Shown: positions 43,931-52,462 of the stretch, one piece after another
Layout of the letters: every line of letters starts with the position of its first letter
Numbering within the stretch: position 1 is the stretch's first letter
Source of the DNA: Synechococcus sp. Nb3U1
Lineage (GTDB): Bacteria; Cyanobacteriota; Cyanobacteriia; Thermostichales; Thermostichaceae
NCBI RefSeq assembly: GCF_021533835.1
Contig: NZ_JAKFYQ010000001.1
Coordinates: 1,832,079-1,896,078 of the forward strand
Direction of reading: 5' to 3'
Length of the DNA: 64,000 nucleotides
Made by a program: the position numbers and the translations under genes
Notes under the pieces: model-generated
The model's database searches: none
What the model was told of the DNA's origin: nothing
Seen by the model: the letters and a program-made list of their open reading frames with translations, nothing else

Positions 43931-45304
43931 CTAGAGGTCATCTGCTGGGCTATGGAAGCCAGGGGGCAAGAGCCGCAATCCCTGCTGCTTAACGGGTCGC
44001 CGCGCTTCTAGGGGTACGGGAGTCACTCGCGGCAGCGGGGTCGCTGGGGCTTGAGAGGGCGTCGGAACAGGTGCGGGAGTTGGAGGTGGGGTGGGAGTAG
44101 GCTCGGGGGTAGCCACTACAGGTGGTGGGGGCGGGACGGGAGTGGATAGCTCCGTCGGGATCTGTTCCGGAGTAGGGCGGGGCCGACCCAGTTGGAACCG
44201 GGGCTGCTGACGCGGGGCTGGGGTTGGGGTAGGACTGGGTTCCGGGGTCGACTCCGGAGTGGGACTAGCGGTGGGTGTGGCAGTGGGTTCGGGTGTGGGG
44301 GTTGGGGTGGGACTGGGTTCCGGGGTCGACTCCGGGGTGGGACTGGGTTCCGGGGTCGACTCCGGAGTGGGACTAGCGGTGGGAGTGGCTGTGGGACTGG
44401 GAGCCGCCGTTGGGATGGGGGTAGGAGTGGCTGTGGGCTTGGGCTGCACTATTCCCAGAGCATCTTCGGCGCGCAATTCTCCCCGAATCAGCTGGGAGAG
44501 GGTGTCTTGACCACCGGGAGTGTAGGTAATCTCGCGGGCGGCGCTGTTGAACACGTTGCGGATGGGATCCCCTTTGCCGTCCACCAGTTCCACCACCATC
44601 ACATTGCGACCGGGCTTAAAGCCTTTCAAATAAAAAGACTCCCAGCGATCCAGCAAGCCTGATTGCCCATTCAAGGTGTAGCGCACCCGCCAATCCCGTG
44701 GCAGATCACTGAGTAAACTTTCCCGCACTGGGGCATTAGCCAGCCAAAAATCCACCAGGATTGGCTCGGCTCCGTAGTTTCCTTTGGGTCGGTTGTAGGT
44801 GAGCAGGGGCAGCTGCGGTTGAGGCACATATTCTGGGGTTGGGGCCAGCACATGAAAGCTAACCTGGGCGTAGGCTTCAGAATTCTTGAAGCTTTCGTGC
44901 CAGGGCTTGCCAGCAAATACTCGCAGAGTGTGGGATCCCGGCTCTAGATCCTTAAACATGAGAGGTGTGCCGAGATCGTAATAGGCCAGATAGGGCTGAT
45001 TATCTAATACCACGTGGAGATGGGGGCCGAGGCCTAACTGGGGATCTTTAAACAACGGGTAGCCCTGAACAGCAAAGCGCACCGTGACCTGACTTTCGGA
45101 CAGCACTTCTCCCGGCTTTGGGCTGAGGATCTGCACCTGCGGATGACAATATTCGAGGTAGGCTTCTAGCTTGGCAATCTCGGTCGGTACAGGGACACGT
45201 TCTAGCTGGGGTAGCCGTTCTTCCGGCTCAGGGGGAGAGCCCCCACAGGACACCAAAACGAGGGCGGCTAAGAGACACAACCACCACTTCAAACCCCTTC
45301 CCAT
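43931..45304 (-). CDS. lipoprotein with Pro/Thr/Glu-rich repeat tail
   Basis: A 457-aa protein from ATG 45304. It has a lipoprotein signal ([17 protein letters not shown], lipobox LVSC). The folded part (about residues 50-290) includes [17 protein letters not shown], then [19 protein letters not shown] and [19 protein letters not shown], a beta-sandwich-like pattern shared by cyanobacterial secreted hypotheticals. From about 300 on it is low-complexity, with repeated [13 protein letters not shown] units forming a stalk-like or cell-wall-spanning linker. The function is unknown; it is probably outer-surface or periplasmic. It is divergent from ccsA. Confidence 0.75.
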   Translation of the reverse strand: MGRGLKWWLCLLAALVLVSCGGSPPEPEERLPQLERVPVPTEIAKLEAYLEYCHPQVQILSPKPGEVLSESQVTVRFAVQGYPLFKDPQLGLGPHLHVVLDNQPYLAYYDLGTPLMFKDLEPGSHTLRVFAGKPWHESFKNSEAYAQVSFHVLAPTPEYVPQPQLPLLTYNRPKGNYGAEPILVDFWLANAPVRESLLSDLPRDWRVRYTLNGQSGLLDRWESFYLKGFKPGRNVMVVELVDGKGDPIRNVFNSAAREITYTPGGQDTLSQLIRGELRAEDALGIVQPKPTATPTPIPTAAPSPTATPTASPTPESTPEPSPTPESTPEPSPTPTPTPEPTATPTASPTPESTPEPSPTPTPAPRQQPRFQLGRPRPTPEQIPTELSTPVPPPPPVVATPEPTPTPPPTPAPVPTPSQAPATPLPRVTPVPLEARRPVKQQGLRLLPPGFHSPADDL

Positions 45305-45517
45305 CAGCGAAACAGAGTTCTTTGTCCTGGCGTTTCCAGTGTGTTCTTGCATGAGCCTCACATCCCAAGGCAAGCCATCCCCACATTACCAGCATGTGTC
45401 CTTTGGGGAGGATCCCTTCTGCGCTTCTAGAATGGAATTAACTGGCTTGTCCGATGTGGGATGGGTAATTTTTTGAGGTTGTATATGGTTGTGTTGGCGC
45501 TCGCAGCCCCTTGGGGT

Positions 45518-46546
45518 ATGGATCTCACCCAGTTGCAAAGTCTGCTCAACAATGGGGCATTTGCCATCGGGTTGGGGGCGATGTTGCTTTACTGGGCCGG
45601 GGCAGCTTTTCCCCAGGTGAAGCTCTTGGGAGAACTGGGCTTGGCAGGGATGATCGGGATTAATCTGACCATCGCAGCTCTGCTGGTGGCTCGTTGGATC
45701 GATGCGGGCTACTTCCCCTTGAGTAACCTCTACGAATCTTTGTTTTTCCTGGCTTGGGGGATCACCACACTGCATCTGGTGGCGCTCTACTGGAGCCGTA
45801 GCCGCTGGGTCGGGGTGATGACGACTCCAGTCGTGACGGGGATTGTTGCTTTTGCTGCTTTGGTGTTGCCGGAGGATATGCAAGTGGCTCAACCGCTGGT
45901 ACCGGCTCTGCAATCCAACTGGTTGATGATGCATGTAACAGTGATGTTGCTCAGCTACGCTGCTCTTTTGGTGGGATCCCTGCTCTCGGTTAGCTTTTTA
46001 ATCGTTACCCGTGGGCAAGCGGTGCAACTGAAGGGCAATTCCCTCGGCCTACAATTTCGTGCTCCCCAGCGCTCAACCCATCCAGAATGGGCGGAGGATC
46101 CCACCCCAGCCCCTATCTCAGAGTTGGCTTATGCCACTGCCGGGATCCCCTCCTCTAGCTCCGCCACATCCTCTTTGGGCGAACCCACCCCACCCCTTGA
46201 ACCAGCGGGGATCCCGTTGCAGCGCCTGACCCTGGCAGAAATTTTGGACAACATCAGCTATCGGCTGATCGGCTTGGGGTTCCCGTTGCTCACCATCGGC
46301 ATCATCGCCGGGGCCGTTTGGGCCAACGAAGCCTGGGGCACCTACTGGAGCTGGGATCCGAAAGAAACCTGGGCCTTGATCACCTGGTTGGTGTTTGCCG
46401 CCTATCTACACGCCCGCATCACCAAGGGTTGGCAAGGCAGACGCCCCGCCCTGTTGGCCAGCTTTGGGTTTGTGGTGGTTTGGGTATGTTACCTGGGGGT
46501 GAACCTGTTGGGCAAAGGCTTACATAGCTACGGCTGGTTTTTCTGA
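45518..46546 (+). CDS. ccsA: cytochrome c biogenesis protein CcsA
   Basis: A 342-aa membrane protein of the CcsA/Ycf5 family, with about eight membrane segments and the tryptophan-rich heme-handling motif [20 protein letters not shown]. The early [18 protein letters not shown] is also typical. With CcsB (Ycf44) it delivers heme and matures c-type cytochromes (cytochrome f and c6) by system II. I choose ATG 45518 ([10 protein letters not shown]) by similarity to family N-termini; longer starts at 45461 and 45485 exist. CcsB is not in the window. A hydrophilic insert of about 50 residues is present ([17 protein letters not shown]). Confidence 0.9.
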   Translation: MDLTQLQSLLNNGAFAIGLGAMLLYWAGAAFPQVKLLGELGLAGMIGINLTIAALLVARWIDAGYFPLSNLYESLFFLAWGITTLHLVALYWSRSRWVGVMTTPVVTGIVAFAALVLPEDMQVAQPLVPALQSNWLMMHVTVMLLSYAALLVGSLLSVSFLIVTRGQAVQLKGNSLGLQFRAPQRSTHPEWAEDPTPAPISELAYATAGIPSSSSATSSLGEPTPPLEPAGIPLQRLTLAEILDNISYRLIGLGFPLLTIGIIAGAVWANEAWGTYWSWDPKETWALITWLVFAAYLHARITKGWQGRRPALLASFGFVVVWVCYLGVNLLGKGLHSYGWFF

Positions 46547-46631
46547 GAAGATTTTTCCCGACAAACTGGCCTGAGTTTATGGGTATTCTGGTGCTGGCAA
46601 GCCGTAGTGGATCCCTCCGAGGAGAAAAGCG

Positions 46632-47015
46632 ATGCGACTGTTCAACTATTTGATCTTGTTTACGGCCCTCCTGGCCATTGCCCTCTTCGCCATGCAAAAT
46701 GCCACCCCCGTCACGGTCACTTTTGCCCCTGGCGTCAGCATCGAAAGCCCTCTGGTCATGGAACTGCTGGCTGCCTCTGGCATTGGGGCCGCCCTGGCTT
46801 GGCTCTACAGCCTCTGGATGCGGGTGCAATTTACCATTGAGGCCCGCGAGAAAAATCGGCAACTGCAGGAGAAAGAAGTCGCCATCACAGAACTGAAGGA
46901 AATGGTGGTGGAGCTGGAGGGAAAAGTGAAGCAACTGCCCCCTAGCAAACGGGCCGAGCCGCAGGAGGAGATCCAGGAAGTCGCGGAAGTAGCCAGCGAG
47001 GGATCCCCAGCTTGA
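46632..47015 (+). CDS. LapA-domain membrane protein (DUF1049)
   Basis: A 127-aa protein with two membrane segments (LFNYLILFTALLAIALFAMQ, then ELLAASGIGAALAWLYSLWM) separated by the NATPVTVTF strand typical of LapA/DUF1049 proteins, and a charged C-terminal coiled coil (EKEVAITELKEMVVELEGKV). In other bacteria the family takes part in lipopolysaccharide assembly; the role here is not known. The start ATG 46632 has GAGGAG upstream. It follows ccsA by 85 bp on the same strand. Confidence 0.82.
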   Translation: MRLFNYLILFTALLAIALFAMQNATPVTVTFAPGVSIESPLVMELLAASGIGAALAWLYSLWMRVQFTIEAREKNRQLQEKEVAITELKEMVVELEGKVKQLPPSKRAEPQEEIQEVAEVASEGSPA

Positions 47016-47121
47016 TGGGATATCCCCAAGAAAGGCATGGGTGTGGGTTAGGATGGCCTACGGACTATTGAGGTATTATTGAACCTCCGTCCGCACATCT
47101 TACTCAGTGAATAACGTCCCT

Positions 47122-48870
47122 ATGCAGGTCACACAAGAAAAACGCCCTGGCAGCCGGGTTGGCCTCAAGATTGTGGTAGAAGCCGACCAGGTAAAGCGCT
47201 CCTACGAAAAAACCCTGCGTCAACTGGTGCAGAACATCCAAATTCAAGGGTTTCGTAAGGGCAAAGCCCCCCGCAACATCGTCATGCGCCAAGTGGGCCG
47301 CGAGCGCGTCATGGCTAGTGCCGTTGATGACCTGATCAACGATGCTATTAAGCAGGCCTTCAAAGAGACTAAACTCAACCCTCTCAGCCAATTTGAGCTG
47401 GATGATGGGGTCGGGGATCTCTTGGCCCAGTTCAACCCCGAAGCAGAGTTCAGCTTCTCGGGATATGTCGAGGTGTATCCCGAAGCCAGCGTTGGCCAAT
47501 ACAAAGGTCTGACGGTCACTGTCACCCGTGCAGAGGCCAAACCGGAGCAAATTGATGAAGCCATCGATCGTTGGCGAGATCAACGGGCCACTCTCTTGCC
47601 GGTAGAAGATCGGCCCGCCCAGTTGGGAGATGTGGTGATGATTGACTTTAAGGCCCGCGATACAGAAGGCAATCCCCTAGACGAGATCGCCACCCAAGAT
47701 TTCCAGTTGGAGCTCAAAGAAGACAACTTTATTCCCGGTTTTGTGGCGGGCATAGTTGGCATGGAGCTAGACGAAACCAAGGAAATTGAGGCCACCTTCC
47801 CCGAGGACTACTTCAAAGAAGAGTTAGCCGGGAAAACGGCGATTTTTACCGTCAGCCTCAACGAGCTCAAAACCAAAGAGCTGCCCGAGCTAGACGATGC
47901 CTTTGTGCAGGAGATCAGCAGCTTCCAAACCGTGGCCGAACTGCGGGAACATCTGCAAAAGCGCCTAGAACAGGATGCCCTCACCCAATCAGAGAACAAC
48001 TTAGAAACCGCCATCCTCAACGCCATTCTGGCAACCACCGAGGTGGAATTGCCCGATACCCTGGTGCAACAGGAAACCACACAACTGTTGGCCCAAAGCC
48101 TCAATACCCTGCAGCAGCAAGGGATGCAGGTGGGAGACATTCGCAAGTTTTTGTCGCAGTTGCCCCCCGAAACCTTGAACAGTTTGATGGATCGCTACCG
48201 TCCAGAAGCTATCGATCGGCTGCGGCGCACCCTGGCCCTGGGCAGTATTATCCGGCAGGAGCAAATTGCCGTCGGCTCGACTGAATTGGCGGTAGAAGCG
48301 CAAGAGGTGATGTCCGCCTATGCCAAGCAGGGCACCCGCCTGGATCCGGAACGGGTACGGCGGGCGGTTCATGAGGAATTGCTCACCAACAAAACCATTG
48401 CCTGGTTAAAATCCCAAACCACTGTCAACTGGGTAGATAGTGAGGGTAACCCTACCGAAGCTCCTCTCTTCTCCACATCTGTTGAAGACAGTGTTGCATC
48501 AGGCACCTCGTCAGACACCCCACAATCAGACACCCCACCAGTGCCCGAAGCAGAGTTTGGGGCCGATGAACCAGAAATAGCACCAGAAACCACAGAGGAA
48601 ACCACGGCAGTAGATGGGACAGAGGTAGAGGAGGCAGTCTCTCCAGAAGCCACTGCCCTTGATGCCGATCAAGCAGAGGACTCCTCAGCGCCGGTTGAGG
48701 ATAGCCCAGAGGCACCAGAGGAAGTCAACTCAGCATCTGATCCAGCATCCTCTTCGGACGCGGAGCCAGAACCTCTCTCAGAACTCTCAGAAGAAGAGGG
48801 TGCAGCTCCAGAGCCGGAGGCTATCCCCAGCGAAACCAAACCCAATAAAAAGGGCAAAAAAGGGAAATAA
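47122..48870 (+). CDS. tig: trigger factor with long acidic C-terminal extension
   Basis: A 582-aa trigger factor from ATG 47122 (MQVTQEKRPGSR); the frame starts at GTG 47107. The ribosome-binding domain has IQGFRKGKAPRNIVMRQVGR, the FKBP-like PPIase domain follows (about residues 165-255, LGDVVMIDFKARDTEGNPLD), then the C-terminal chaperone arms to about residue 440. After that come about 140 residues that are strongly acidic and rich in E, P, S, T and D, ending abruptly in a basic KPNKKGKKGK tail. Typical trigger factors are 430-480 aa. It chaperones nascent chains at the exit tunnel. The tail is native in composition and probably disordered. Confidence 0.93.
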   Translation: MQVTQEKRPGSRVGLKIVVEADQVKRSYEKTLRQLVQNIQIQGFRKGKAPRNIVMRQVGRERVMASAVDDLINDAIKQAFKETKLNPLSQFELDDGVGDLLAQFNPEAEFSFSGYVEVYPEASVGQYKGLTVTVTRAEAKPEQIDEAIDRWRDQRATLLPVEDRPAQLGDVVMIDFKARDTEGNPLDEIATQDFQLELKEDNFIPGFVAGIVGMELDETKEIEATFPEDYFKEELAGKTAIFTVSLNELKTKELPELDDAFVQEISSFQTVAELREHLQKRLEQDALTQSENNLETAILNAILATTEVELPDTLVQQETTQLLAQSLNTLQQQGMQVGDIRKFLSQLPPETLNSLMDRYRPEAIDRLRRTLALGSIIRQEQIAVGSTELAVEAQEVMSAYAKQGTRLDPERVRRAVHEELLTNKTIAWLKSQTTVNWVDSEGNPTEAPLFSTSVEDSVASGTSSDTPQSDTPPVPEAEFGADEPEIAPETTEETTAVDGTEVEEAVSPEATALDADQAEDSSAPVEDSPEAPEEVNSASDPASSSDAEPEPLSELSEEEGAAPEPEAIPSETKPNKKGKKGK

Positions 48871-48949
48871 CTCTCTCCCATCCTGGACAAGCTGGGGCTA
48901 CCCTAGCCAGCACCTAGATCTCGGTTAGGTACTGGCTGAAATCTCGACT

Positions 48950-51064
48950 TTAGAGGGGCAGTAGGTCGGTATGCACTTCTTCGGATTGCTTGGAGAGGAG
49001 CCGTTGCAGACTTCCCTTGGCCTCGGGGAAGTTGGGATAAATTTCCAGAGCTAGGCGAAATTGTTCGATTGCTTGCTCAAGCTTGCCTTTGCGGGCAAAA
49101 ACCGAGCCAAGCCGATAGTGGGCCAGGCCATAGCTACCATTGCCGCGAATGGCCTGTTGATAACTAGCCTCTGCCGAATCCAGGTCGCTCTTGATGCGCA
49201 GCACCTCCCCCATGCCAAAGTGGGCCTCTGAGAGATTGGGATCCTGCTTAAGAGCCTGCTCAAACTGTTGCATCGCCTCCAACACCTGCTGGGGCCGGAC
49301 AAACTTGCGCCCAGAGACATCCCGTTGCTTGTGCCCCAAATAGGCCAAACCGATTGCCGCAGTCGCTTCATGCAGGGTGGGGTCTAGCTCCAGCGCCCGG
49401 CGATAGTTTTTTACGGCTTCGGTGTACTGTTCTTGTGCGGCCAAAACCAGGCCTAGTCCGTAGTAGGCGCGCCCCTGCTGACTGTCCGCCAAGATCACTT
49501 GGCTAAACTCTTGACTGGCTTGGGCCAGATGTCCAGCTAGGACCAATGCCAATCCCAGATCTACCTGCACCTGGGCGGCCATCGCAGGGGTGAGATCCAG
49601 GTTGAGAGCGGTGCGGAACGCGGCTATTGCCGCCTTGAGCTGACCTTTGCGTAGGAGGGCTTGCCCCATAACATAGTGAGCTTCCCCCAATCGATCATTC
49701 AGTTCCAAAGCTGCCCAGCAGGAATCGATGGCTTCATCCCATTGTCCTAGCCCGATGCGAACCTGGGCGATGCGGATGTGGGCCTCGCTAGAGTGGGGAT
49801 CCAACCCGAGAGCGGTTTGTTGTTGGGCCAGAGCTTGTGCCCAATCCCGTTTGTTAGCCCAGGCCTGACCGATGAGGCTGAAAATTTCCGCTTGGGCGGA
49901 TCCCTTGGTGAGGGCCAGGGCTTCCGGTAGATGAGCCAATACTTCATCAGGCTGATGTTGGGACAACCACCGCTTGGCCAGTGCTTTCATCGTCTCCACA
50001 AGATGGGTATCAATGTCCTTGAGTTTGGGATTGAGTCGTTTTGCCCGTTGAAAGTGTTTCAATCCTTCCTGCAACTGTTGGGTGTTTACCAACAATTTGG
50101 CTAGCTCAAGGTGAGCCGGGGCATGGTCTGGCTGCCGCTTAACCGCTTCCTGAAACTGTGCAATCGCCTCAGGAATTTGTTGGGCTTGCAGAAACGACAG
50201 CCCTTCCGCAAAAAAATCTTGTCCTCCCGTTTCTGATGAAGCCCTGGAGGTATGGGTGTCGGAGCGCAGGTTTTTCCAGCCCAGCCAGCCCCCACCCGCG
50301 GCCAGGAGCAACAACGGGATCCCTAGCCCCAGGGATCCGGCGCGAGACCGTGCATCTGGTGCTCCAAGGGAGCGAACCACTAAGCCGCCCCCTACTAGCA
50401 GCAAAAGTGCCAGCACTCCTCCCAAAATCGGGCGCATGTTGGGTTTCTGGAGGAGTTGTCGGAGAGCAGACAGGTCAACATCGGAAGTAGGGGGTTTTGG
50501 AGTAGGTGCTGCCGGACGCGGGGTAGGCTGGGGGGTGGGGATCTGAGCTGGAGAGGGGGTCACCGCAACGGCAACTGGAGGGTTAGGGGTTGGGCTAGGG
50601 ATAGGGGCGGCCTCGCTCCGTCGTTCTTTATGGGTTTTGGGAACCGGTGCCTCTAGGGTTTTGACACGGCGAAAATCGGGGTTGCTGTCGGGATCCACCG
50701 CCGGCTTCTGGGCTTCTAGGATTTTGATCTCCGAGATCTTGGTGCCCGGCAACACAATCTGGGTGGCATCGGCACTGCTCTCACCCGAAGCCAGATAAAA
50801 GACTTTCTTCCATTTCGGCTGTGCTTCCCCCTTCAGTCGGCCATAGACCACCAACTGGCTCACCCCCTGGATAGGCAGGCCTCCCAACTGGCTGGCTACC
50901 CGGTGTAACACCATGGAGCGGTTAAACAGCGCCTCTTCTGGGAACTCCACCATGAAGTAGAGGACATCCTGTTTGAGCACCGAACGGCTCGGTAACGGCG
51001 CCAATGCTTTTTGCAAAGACTTCGTAAGAGCTTCAACGCTACGAGTGCCAGGTTGGGTTGCCAT
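48950..51064 (-). CDS. TPR-repeat membrane protein
   Basis: A 704-aa protein from ATG 51064. Residues 1-105 form a small folded domain (SVLKQDVLYFMVEFPEEALF, then QLGGLPIQGVSQLVVYGRLK) seen in other cyanobacterial proteins. A Pro-rich linker leads to two hydrophobic segments (LGGVLALLLLVGGGLVV and LGIPLLLLAAGGGWLGW, about residues 215-270). From about 280 on there are eleven or so tetratricopeptide repeats (AQFQEAVKRQPDHAPAHLEL; NYRRALELDPTLHEATAAIG), giving a large protein-protein interaction surface. The partners are unknown. It is upstream of cobM on the same strand, but with a 178-bp gap. Confidence 0.82.
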   Translation of the reverse strand: MATQPGTRSVEALTKSLQKALAPLPSRSVLKQDVLYFMVEFPEEALFNRSMVLHRVASQLGGLPIQGVSQLVVYGRLKGEAQPKWKKVFYLASGESSADATQIVLPGTKISEIKILEAQKPAVDPDSNPDFRRVKTLEAPVPKTHKERRSEAAPIPSPTPNPPVAVAVTPSPAQIPTPQPTPRPAAPTPKPPTSDVDLSALRQLLQKPNMRPILGGVLALLLLVGGGLVVRSLGAPDARSRAGSLGLGIPLLLLAAGGGWLGWKNLRSDTHTSRASSETGGQDFFAEGLSFLQAQQIPEAIAQFQEAVKRQPDHAPAHLELAKLLVNTQQLQEGLKHFQRAKRLNPKLKDIDTHLVETMKALAKRWLSQHQPDEVLAHLPEALALTKGSAQAEIFSLIGQAWANKRDWAQALAQQQTALGLDPHSSEAHIRIAQVRIGLGQWDEAIDSCWAALELNDRLGEAHYVMGQALLRKGQLKAAIAAFRTALNLDLTPAMAAQVQVDLGLALVLAGHLAQASQEFSQVILADSQQGRAYYGLGLVLAAQEQYTEAVKNYRRALELDPTLHEATAAIGLAYLGHKQRDVSGRKFVRPQQVLEAMQQFEQALKQDPNLSEAHFGMGEVLRIKSDLDSAEASYQQAIRGNGSYGLAHYRLGSVFARKGKLEQAIEQFRLALEIYPNFPEAKGSLQRLLSKQSEEVHTDLLPL

Positions 51065-51108
51065 AATCAAGAAACTTTAATAAGAATTTCAACAAGCCAT
51101 TAGCATCC

Positions 51109-51178
51109 AGGCATCCGGAGAATTTCTACAACATCAGAGACCCAGCCCAAGGGCCAATTGTCCTAGAGTCGGATGCCT
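51109..51178 (-). other. 9-bp inverted repeat in the upstream region of the TPR gene
   Basis: AGGCATCCG and CGGATGCCT are perfectly complementary, 52 bp apart, in the leader region upstream of the TPR gene (starts at 51064). A small MITE-like end (GAAAAAGCCTGTAA, 51216-51229) lies beyond. It could form a leader hairpin. Confidence 0.4.
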
Positions 51179-51242
51179 CATTGTGCTCAGTCAGTCCAAC
51201 GTCCGTCAATATACTGAAAAAGCCTGTAACAGGAGCGGGCTG

Positions 51243-52028
51243 TCATCCTCGAGCTTTGGGCCGGAATAGATGGGCGTAGTCGGGACTGTACAGCCGCGAT
51301 CGGGCTGACAGGGATCCCTGTAAAGCTGGACTAATCAGATAAAGAACGGTGCGCTCCAGGCGGGCTTGCCGAGTGAGGCGGGCCATCTCTGTCAAAGATC
51401 CCAGCCAAATGCGTTCTTCTGGCCAACCGAGACGGTAACAGACGGCAACGGGAGTATCGGCAGGGTAGTGCATCAATAGGTCTGCTTGGGCTTGTTCCAC
51501 ATGGCGAGCACTGAGGTAGAGACACAATGAGGCGCGATGGGCCGCCAAACTGGCCAAGGCTTCTGGGGTAGGTACCTGGGTACGACCACTGGCGCGGGTG
51601 AGGATGATCGTCTGCACCAAGTCGGGGATGGTCAGTTCTACTTGCAAACGGGCGGCTGCCAACTGAAAAGCACTAACTCCAGGCACGATCTCAAACGGGA
51701 TCCCGGCCTCCCCCAGACCCAGCAGCAATTCGTGCAAGGCGCCATAAAGGGCGGGATCCCCATCCTGCAAGCGCACCACCCGCTGTCCTGCCTGTACGCG
51801 ACCCGTGATCTCGGGCAACAGAGTTTCCAAAGTCAGGGAGCGCGTATCGATAGCTTCCACCTCGGGGCGACAATGGCACAACAGACCCTCCGGCACCAGG
51901 GATCCCGCGTAGAAGACGACATCCGCCTCTGACAGCAGCCGTTGTCCCCGCAGAGTAATCAGCTCCGGATCCCCAGGGCCAGCCCCGATGATCTGCACCG
52001 GGAAATAGGTAGACTCCAGTTTGGTCAC
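51243..52028 (-). CDS. cobM: precorrin-4 C11-methyltransferase
   Basis: A 261-aa SAM-dependent uroporphyrinogen/precorrin methyltransferase. The N-terminal QIIGAGPGDPELITLRGQRL and VVFYAGSLVPEGLLCHC match CobM/CbiF, and VVRLQDGDPALYGALHELLL and FEIVPGVSAFQLAAARLQVE complete the fold. It methylates C11 of precorrin-4 in cobalamin (or pseudocobalamin) synthesis. The start is GTG 52028. No other cob gene is adjacent and no cobalamin riboswitch was found in its short upstream region. Confidence 0.93.
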   Translation of the reverse strand: MTKLESTYFPVQIIGAGPGDPELITLRGQRLLSEADVVFYAGSLVPEGLLCHCRPEVEAIDTRSLTLETLLPEITGRVQAGQRVVRLQDGDPALYGALHELLLGLGEAGIPFEIVPGVSAFQLAAARLQVELTIPDLVQTIILTRASGRTQVPTPEALASLAAHRASLCLYLSARHVEQAQADLLMHYPADTPVAVCYRLGWPEERIWLGSLTEMARLTRQARLERTVLYLISPALQGSLSARSRLYSPDYAHLFRPKARG

Positions 52029-52225
52029 TTAGCCGCATCCCTCAGCACAGCACTGTTCGCGTCAGCAGGGCAGAATTCTTGCATCCTAACAGTAGTCTTT
52101 GTGAACAGGCTAAACAGGGAAATTAACAAAGGAACGGGATCCCCAATCAGCTCTGATACAGCTCTTCTTTTGCGGGTTTGTGACAACAATGCTTGTATCC
52201 CCAACTGATTTTGGAGGCGCTCTAG

Positions 52226-52352
52226 TGAGGGTACTACGCACCTCGCGTAGCGAGACCACCCCGGTTCGAGGTGACTAGCGTTGCCCTATGAGCCGTTACA
52301 GGCGAACGCGCTAGCGTGCCCTTGGTGTAAAGGGCTCTAGCCCCTGGGAAGA
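52226..52352. repeat. GC-rich palindromic patch
   Basis: Several nested inverted repeats lie close together: CTCGC-GTA-GCGAG, an outer CACCTCG/CGAGGTG pair, and GGGCT-CT-AGCCC. It looks like a decayed palindromic element (possibly an IS605-type end or a multicopy cyanobacterial repeat), but no second copy is in the window. Confidence 0.5.
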
Positions 52353-52385
52353 AGTGCGGGAACCCTAAGTCTGTGGTCTTCATCC

Positions 52386-52415
52386 TTGACCAAGCTTGTA
52401 TTACATATGTAACAT
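52386..52415 (+). promoter_or_regulatory. MATE gene promoter with overlapping palindromic operator
   Basis: A TTGACC -35 box (52386) and TAACAT -10 box (52410) are separated by 18 bp. A perfect 12-bp palindrome, TTACATATGTAA (52401-52412), overlaps the spacer and -10, where a repressor would block RNA polymerase. It is 50 bp from the MATE start. Confidence 0.45.
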
Positions 52416-52462
52416 GCAGTCTGCCTGGGCAAGGTTAAAGTCGCGCAGGTGAGTAGGACAAC

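Larger units (their letters stand above)
52029..52462. other. 434-bp divergent intergenic region
   Basis: The gap between cobM and the MATE gene contains a GC-rich palindromic patch (about 52226-52352), followed by a MATE promoter with a 12-bp palindrome. The first 150 bp near cobM hold a GGGATCC site and no clear feature. No coding frame is supported. Confidence 0.6.

Noticed and set aside
44192-44662. 156-aa Gly/Arg-rich plus-strand frame
   Set aside because: It is the antisense reading of the Pro/Thr-rich repeat of the lipoprotein.
52029-52120. Cobalamin riboswitch upstream of cobM
   Set aside because: None of the conserved B12-box blocks is visible in the short leader.
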